DNA of 64,000 nt, taken from assembly GCA_009760855.2 (NCBI GenBank), contig WPIO01000075.1, positions 1,005,001 through 1,069,000 on the forward strand, written 5' to 3'. The position numbers and the translations under genes were made by a program. This document shows positions 59,401 to 64,000 of the stretch, one piece after another; position 1 is the first letter of the stretch, and each line of letters starts with the position of its first letter. The stretch comes from Cristatella mucedo. Its lineage: Eukaryota; Bryozoa; Phylactolaemata; Cristatellidae. The notes below the pieces were generated by a model. That model was not told the DNA's origin, ran no database searches, and saw nothing but the letters and a program-made list of their open reading frames with translations.

Positions 59401-60840
59401 ATTGCCAGCTGGAAGGGGACGTAGGTCGTTACGATACATCGGCCGCGATGCGACGGGCGTAACGAGCTACTCTTTAGTTTCATGCTTACGTGAAACCATA
59501 GCAATCAAAGCTGCGAGCCTTTTGTTGTGAAGGCTGCTCGTAGCAGAGCGTGCAAACGTGCTTTACTCGAGTTACAAGCAATAAACGCCCGCCGACGTTT
59601 CAGACCGCCCGGACTGCTGCTAAACAAAGACACATATTGGTAATTAAATCGGATAAATTTTCTACCGTGTCCCGCTCTCGTCTGCTCTAGTCTCAATGAA
59701 AGCTGCAAACGGTAAACTTGCTCGGAAAGCGAGCACTTCTTCGCCGCCACGCGGCTCCGCGTAAGACGCGAGCAGCGTAGCGGCTGATGGAGCAGCCGTC
59801 TGCAAAAATATACGCTAGTCACACGTTACTAGTGCTTCTTCAGAGTTACCTCTTAAGTTATTAATTATAAAAGTTGCTTTTAATTCATTGGCAGAGCAGC
59901 CTAAGACAACTCAATCTCTATTCAGGCGCTTCACCTTAAGCCACTGGGCTTGCGGCGTTTTCCTCCTGGTCTCTTTAGAAGTGCAGCGTTTAAAAATGAT
60001 CTCTTCGATGTTCTCAATTTTTATCTTAACTTGATACGCAAGCATCGGGTAGCACTTACGTCGCCGCGTATTGCTCACTGGTATGACGCTACCCCACGCT
60101 CGCCGGTCGCCACGGAGACGTCGCCAGATTCGTGAGCGACGCGAAAGTGAAACTGAAACTAACTGGATCCGCCACTGGATCCGTCGCGAACGCTTCCGTG
60201 AGGTCGCACACCTCGGGTTCGTTGCTACCGTCTTGCGGCTTACGGCCGTACAGGCTTCGCCAGAACGCAAAGGCGCGGCAAGCATTTCGTGATTGACCCG
60301 ACGCTCACTCCGACGTCCAGACGTTCTTGTCTGTGCGCGCAGGAAGCCTCGCTGTGGAACAAAGACCGCGTGAAGAAATAGCCTCGGCACTTAGCAACAC
60401 TCCGGCGGTTTTCACGCGGACCTTCTTATTTCGATTCATTTCGTTTCGGCTCCGCTTTCTGTCGTCGTCCGCACTGTAATGCAGACGCCGACCAGTCAGC
60501 GATGGGAACACGTAGCTTCCGGTATCGCCGCGGCGCTGATGACGTCAGAGCGCCGACTGATTCCAGCCGGTGGCCCTTTCGTTCATATTTTAGTGCACGC
60601 TCTCGAATATGCTGCGGGTTTCTCTTGAAATTGGCGCGGCATTGTTGTGGCTTCGAATGAGCTTGAGATCAGCACTCGCCCCCGACGGCCGCGCACCGGC
60701 GACCGGGAGGCCGATCATAGCAGACTGCACGCTGCCGCGAGTAGTATGTGATTTTTCCATTTCGCACCCTGACCCTCACTCGAGCACACTCCAAAATTCG
60801 ACCTCGCTATCGCTCGGTCTCCTTTTGTAGTGGCCCTCCT
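59401..60840. other. CpG-rich DNA flanking the viral-like element
   Basis: Reversed S1/LINE tail piece at 59885-59935. A perfect CRE palindrome TGACGTCA (60540-60547) follows a CTTCCGGTATCGCCGCGGCG stretch, similar to one in the SERP1 promoter (GCTTCCGGTATCGTGGCGGC). It may be a promoter; no gene is visible. Confidence 0.4.
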
Positions 60841-60841
60841 G

Positions 60842-61001
60842 AGTGTCAGTGTCCGAAAAAGAAAAAGCAAATCCTACTCCAACAGGTGCTGCTTCGGCGC
60901 AAATAGAAAATAATAGACTACTAACAATATTACAAAAATTAGTTATTATGTATTATAGTAAACAATTTTCAGAGTTTCTAAATTTGATTTAAAGAAAAAT
61001 A
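60842..61001. mobile_element. Left boundary and leader of an AT-rich virus-like element
   Basis: Composition switches within about 60 bases from CpG-rich host DNA to about 75-80% A+T. AGTGTC motifs occur at 60842 and 60849; Polinton-type termini usually start with AG, so one of these could be the end. No target-site duplication can be tested because the other end is outside the window. Confidence 0.55.
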
Positions 61002-61544
61002 TTGATATATTATAAGATGTCTGAAATAAATTCATTTTCACGGCGTGAGGGAGAGATTGAATCTTATTTTATAAGTAATTATAACTTATCCTTACAAAAA
61101 CTAGGTGGTGAAATTAAGCAAACTCTAGAAACTGTTGCTGAAGAATTTTCTAGTAGAAGAATAGTTGGATCTTGTTTAATTTCTTGTTTACTTGCTAGAT
61201 ATTTATTGAAAAGTAAATGCAATGTAAAAATAGATAGAGGCTTTAGTGTTCATTTAGATGAGAAACTTGCCACTACTCACTTTTGGTTAAATATTAATGG
61301 TTTTGTTATTGATATTGCGAGAAATATTTTAATTAAATCTTTTCCTAATCCAGAATTAGTTTATCTTCAAAGCAAAAAAGAATTAATGCAGAATTTACCA
61401 CATGATTTTATACTTTATGATACTGAAATATTTAATATTGATTTACAGAATTGCACATTCTCTTCACACATGCGCAAGTGTAAAACTCCTATTAAACATA
61501 CTTTAAATAGAATTAAAATAGTATGTGAAAGGAAATTAAAATAG
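61002..61544 (+). CDS. Putative C-H-D (papain/transglutaminase-like) protein of the element
   Basis: An intact 180-residue frame with AT-rich codons. I infer a cysteine-peptidase or transglutaminase-like fold from three spaced residues: Cys53 in RRIVGSCLISCLL at a helix start, His88 in ATTHFWLNINGF and Asp99 in GFVIDIARN. The order and the His-to-Asp strand turn are as in transglutaminase-like and arylamine N-acetyltransferase-like enzymes. The TAG stop directly abuts the next ATG (TAGATG), so the genes are packed as in a virus. The substrate is unknown. It does not look like the Ulp1-type (His before Cys) protease usual in Polintons. The family call is inference; that the gene is real is more certain. 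Confidence 0.65.
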   Translation: MIYYKMSEINSFSRREGEIESYFISNYNLSLQKLGGEIKQTLETVAEEFSSRRIVGSCLISCLLARYLLKSKCNVKIDRGFSVHLDEKLATTHFWLNINGFVIDIARNILIKSFPNPELVYLQSKKELMQNLPHDFILYDTEIFNIDLQNCTFSSHMRKCKTPIKHTLNRIKIVCERKLK

Positions 61545-61813
61545 ATGGATCAGTTTCCAAGAATTGAAAATATTTAAATAATTATAGGAAATCGGCAGAT
61601 TTAAGGAAAAAGTTTGTTCTTCAAAGATATGATGAGGTAATTGAGTATAACATTAAAGTTAGATCATGCCTAACTCAACTAACAAGAGTAAGATATATAA
61701 TTAAAATAGTAAATATAATAGTAGCTTTAGGAGTTACAGTTTCGACAGCACATATTCATGCACACCCGGATATAACTAATGTAGTCTCTGTTCTCTCAGC
61801 TCTTTTTGTATAA
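61545..61813 (+). pseudogene. Small membrane protein of the element, frameshifted and 3'-truncated
   Basis: ATG at 61545 gives only ten codons before a stop. In another phase (open from 61568, no ATG) a protein-like frame continues: RKSADLRKKFVLQRYDEVIE, then basic residues, a hydrophobic segment YIIKIVNIIVALGVTVSTA, and a second hydrophobic start VVSVLSALFV just before TAA at 61811-61813. One indel near 61555-61575 would link them. The layout (charged helix, then two membrane segments) recalls SLATT/DUF4231-like two-helix membrane proteins, but that is only a resemblance. The last codons lie in what is integrase sequence on the other strand, so the true 3' end is probably lost. Confidence 0.45.
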
Positions 61814-62091
61814 ATATCTATTATAGCTTGTGTTACTTCTTTAGAAGACTTTGTTTTAAGTGGTCTCGAGTCTTTATATCTGCTAGTAACATCAATAACA
61901 CTCAAAGCATATTTGTAACCAGAATCATTCGGCATATACAAAATGTCTGCCTGATGATTTTCATTAGGTTTAGCTATATTAAAGAATCCTTTTGGAATTA
62001 CTTTCGGTCTTGGCTTGAATATTTGACTTATATCAGACTCTGGATTACATTTCCCTTCCTTTTTTCTTTCATTTAGAGTTAAAAATGACAT
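61756..62091 (-). pseudogene. Retroviral-type (rve) integrase, N-terminal half, broken
   Basis: A 111-residue frame. Residues 24-96 match the integrase type of Maverick/Polinton elements: FKPRPKVIPKGFFNI, the first catalytic Asp in HQADILYMPNDSG (Asp49), GYKYALSVIDVTSRY with Asp67, and PLKTKSSKEVTQAIIDIY. The fold needs a second Asp in a D-G-EF-type motif about 50-60 residues later and a final Glu; neither is present. Homology stops around position 61804 and the last 15 codons are unrelated. Another frame does not resume the domain, so this is a deletion, not a simple frameshift. Its ATG is 9 bases from the divergent ATG of the next gene. Confidence 0.78.
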
Positions 62092-62100
62092 TCTATAGAA

Positions 62101-62535
62101 ATGGAAATATTTTGTGAAAGCTGTTCGACATCATTTAGCGAAATTGAATACTTAGAGTCAGGTCATCCAGTTTGCCAAAAGGTTAAACGAAGACCAAAGT
62201 TAAAGTATGAAATGCGTTGCGATATCTGCGACTTAGATAGTACAGAAACATATTTTGATTGTGGTGTTTTAAGAAATAACAAAATAATTATTTGTGCAGA
62301 TTGTTATTATGCAAGGAATAAATATTCTAAACAAAGACCTACAAAGATATACTGTTTAGCAAAGAAAAACTTTAAAAAAAGGTGTTCCAAATTATTCTGT
62401 AATCATCATTGTTTAGAACACGAATCAATAATGCATATAGCAAAACTATTTCCGCTAGTAAAAGGTAAGCATAAAGCAACAAAATTAAAAGAATTAATTG
62501 TTCAAACTTTCATATTTCCTAGGTTATCAACATAA
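62101..62535 (+). CDS. Cysteine-rich, probably zinc-binding protein of the element
   Basis: An intact 144-residue frame. CxxC pairs stand at residues 5/8, 40/43 and 65/68. Single Cys residues lie at 25, 54, 85 and 95, and a C-x2-HHC-x2-H cluster at 100-107 (CNHHCLEH). This suggests two or three zinc-binding sites. The C-terminus is basic and Lys-rich. Role is unknown; nucleic-acid binding or late-gene regulation would fit. It starts 9 bases from the divergent integrase start, and its last 34 bases overlap the convergent end of the fibre-like gene. I do not recognise a family. Confidence 0.65.
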   Translation: MEIFCESCSTSFSEIEYLESGHPVCQKVKRRPKLKYEMRCDICDLDSTETYFDCGVLRNNKIIICADCYYARNKYSKQRPTKIYCLAKKNFKKRCSKLFCNHHCLEHESIMHIAKLFPLVKGKHKATKLKELIVQTFIFPRLST

Positions 62536-63332
62536 TAATATTCTATCGGGATTCTTGTAAAGTATGCACAATATTTAAAATCTGTTCCAGTCGGAGATGT
62601 ATTTATAGCACTTATATCTCCTGATACTATTGTCGTATCGCTGCTAGGCTTTAGTTGTATACAGTTAGATGATCCAACAACCATTGCGCTTAGTATTATT
62701 AGTGGAGGACTATTTTTATTTATCCAAGAATATGCAGTAGAAATATTAATAATAGAATTCATTGCTCTAGGATTAAATGTAAGTACAACTTCTGTTATTT
62801 TTTTAACTGTTCTATCAACATAGGATGTCGTTGCAGCATCAGAAGAATTAACAGGTTCAGCAACATTGATTATAGATTCATTATTCATATTTAAATTTGT
62901 TGTAGCAGAAGAATTCTTCAATAACACATCTCGTTTTAATCCTCCATAAGTAACACAAAAATCATCAGGTAAAACTGTTGGAGTAGTAAGGCTAGAGTTC
63001 CAATATGTAGAAGTAATAGCAAAACTATTCATATTTAAATCTCCAGTCATTGTATCTCCAGATTTTCTGACATAATTAGATAATTGATTTACATTAACCC
63101 CATCTGTCGGATTAACTCCTGGAGCAAGATTTGTAATTGGTCGATTCTGAAGATTTAAAGAAGTACCACTATTTACAATAAAGTTTGCATCTGCATACGA
63201 TTTAGTTACAGCATCACCATCATTCACAGGATCTCTCATATTAATAATTCTATTTCCATTTGCATCATGATCTGATAGAATATAACCATTTATTCTACTA
63301 ACGTAGTCATCGCATTGATGTCTTCGAGGCAT
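62502..63332 (-). CDS. Phage-tail-fibre-like repeat protein of the element
   Basis: An intact 276-residue frame. The N-terminal two thirds carry tail-fibre-type repeats of the form 'N-x-I-x-N-x-x-P-x-x-x-x-DAxTKSYxD'. Clear ones are at 27-48 (IINMRDPVNDGDAVTKSYAD), 64-89 (ITNLAPGVNPTDGVNVNQL) and 153-173 (IINVAEPVNSSDAATTSYVD). SGDTMTGDLNMN (91-102) is the typical 'sGgtMtGdl' link of phage fibres. The last 95 residues, rich in Ser, Ile and Tyr, could be a beta-rich head or knob. Such proteins form trimeric fibres that bind surfaces. The gene overlaps the 3' end of the nuclease gene by 26 bases in the same direction, suggesting co-transcription. Function in an animal element is inferred. Confidence 0.7.
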   Translation of the reverse strand: MPRRHQCDDYVSRINGYILSDHDANGNRIINMRDPVNDGDAVTKSYADANFIVNSGTSLNLQNRPITNLAPGVNPTDGVNVNQLSNYVRKSGDTMTGDLNMNSFAITSTYWNSSLTTPTVLPDDFCVTYGGLKRDVLLKNSSATTNLNMNNESIINVAEPVNSSDAATTSYVDRTVKKITEVVLTFNPRAMNSIINISTAYSWINKNSPPLIILSAMVVGSSNCIQLKPSSDTTIVSGDISAINTSPTGTDFKYCAYFTRIPIEYYYVDNLGNMKV

Positions 63333-64000
63333 CTATATAGTTATTAATTAAAATTTTCGATCTATCTAACACTTCTTTAACAATAGGAATTATTCTAACA
63401 AATCTACAAGGATCATCTTCTTCTATCACTTGGATCAAACATCTTTTTATATAATACTTTATATCATAACCATTTGCTTTCTTATTATTAAATCTGCCAT
63501 ACTTGCTTATAATATCAAACTCAAAATCAAAATACTTTTCATCTTTAAGTAATAGCATAAAAATTGGTTCTCTAAGTGGCATATCCAAATCAGTATTAGG
63601 AATTCTTACATTACCAGCTGCTACGTAATCTAGTGGAGGTTCTTCACAATTTAATCCAGGAACAAAAATCTCAAACTCAGAGTAAAAACATTCACTAAGT
63701 TTCAAAACATGAAAACCTAATAAGCATTGTGCGTGATATTGTTTAGGTATAAAATCATCAATGATATTTCTGCTCCATAAAAATTTTATTTCAACTAAAG
63801 TATTGTTATCTATTATTCCATCAGGAGAATATCTGTACACACCATCACTACTAAAACAATCGTTTGCGTTATCAAGTTTTACTCTTAGTTTCATTTCTAA
63901 AAACTTTGCAGCAATAGGTTCAAATACTTTACCAAACAACATTGGAGGAAATCTCATACTAGAATTATTAGCAATGTATTTTTTTAGTTTTCTATTTGCA
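63307..64000 (-). CDS. YqaJ-type PD-(D/E)XK viral recombinase/exonuclease, N-terminus outside the window
   Basis: The frame is open to the window edge (230 visible residues), so the ATG at 63957 is probably internal. YqaJ/lambda-exonuclease/alkaline-nuclease-like enzymes trim DNA ends and help recombination in phages and large DNA viruses. Seen: the motif-I region FGKVFEPIAAKFLE with its Glu, a catalytic Asp in YRYSPDGIIDN, the E-x-K in LVEIKFLW, and the following Gln motif in QYHAQCLLGFHVL. All expected active-site residues are present, so this copy may encode a working enzyme. The 3' end overlaps the fibre-like gene. AT-rich codons contrast with the host genes. Confidence 0.85.
   Translation of the reverse strand, partial: ANRKLKKYIANNSSMRFPPMLFGKVFEPIAAKFLEMKLRVKLDNANDCFSSDGVYRYSPDGIIDNNTLVEIKFLWSRNIIDDFIPKQYHAQCLLGFHVLKLSECFYSEFEIFVPGLNCEEPPLDYVAAGNVRIPNTDLDMPLREPIFMLLLKDEKYFDFEFDIISKYGRFNNKKANGYDIKYYIKRCLIQVIEEDDPCRFVRIIPIVKEVLDRSKILINNYIDASKTSMR

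Noticed and set aside
61756-61803. Rest of the integrase in another reading frame
   Set aside because: All three minus frames past 61804 were read; none shows the second Asp motif, so a simple frameshift is unlikely.

Overview
The window is nuclear DNA of an animal, most likely a repeat-rich invertebrate. This is shown by spliced genes with GT-AG introns, a TATA/Inr promoter, CpG-rich promoter-like blocks, degraded non-LTR retrotransposons, tRNA-derived SINEs and very long (CT)n/(GA)n arrays. I cannot name the species. About 60.8 kb is GC-balanced to CpG-rich host DNA. The last 3.15 kb is abruptly AT-rich and packed with genes on both strands.

Three host genes can be supported. (1) Bases 3-677 (+) are the 3' end of a galactose-3-O-sulfotransferase (Gal3ST family). 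(2) Bases 26327-27413 (+) hold a complete three-exon short-form TSC22D/GILZ-type leucine-zipper gene of 120 aa. It has a clear CCAAT/CRE/TATA/Inr promoter, and the first AUG after the predicted start site is the chosen one. (3) Bases 51834-55623 (-) hold a complete three-exon SERP1/RAMP4 gene of 65 aa. Its exons code for 28, 24 and 12 whole residues, and its 3.3-kb second intron is full of repeats. Genes 2 and 3 lie in exons too small for open-reading-frame searches and were rebuilt by joining splice sites in phase.

The rest of the host DNA is mostly repeats. At least a dozen copies of one CR1/L2-like LINE family (family 1) end in a conserved stem-loop plus an ATT tail. A second family (family 2) ends in an ATTAC/ATTAT tail. 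Two tRNA-like SINE families are present: S1, whose tail resembles the LINE family 1 tail, and S2. CTG/CAG-rich Ala- or Leu-coding-looking patches concentrate between 4 and 25 kb. CpG-rich blocks lie at about 26, 34-36, 38-41, 45.9-46.9, 55.5-57 and 59.2-60.8 kb. They hold a (CCG)n array, minisatellites and near-perfect hairpins.

From about 60,850 to the window end lies part of an AT-rich virus-like element that runs off the right edge. Its genes are a C-H-D (papain/transglutaminase-like) protein, a small membrane protein, a broken retroviral-type integrase, a Cys-rich protein, a phage-tail-fibre-like repeat protein and a YqaJ-type PD-(D/E)XK nuclease. Integrase plus virus-type nuclease plus fibre-like protein suggests a Maverick/Polinton-like or endogenous dsDNA-virus element. 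The convergent truncation of the integrase and the membrane gene suggests an internal deletion. The capsid and polymerase genes that would settle its identity are not in view.
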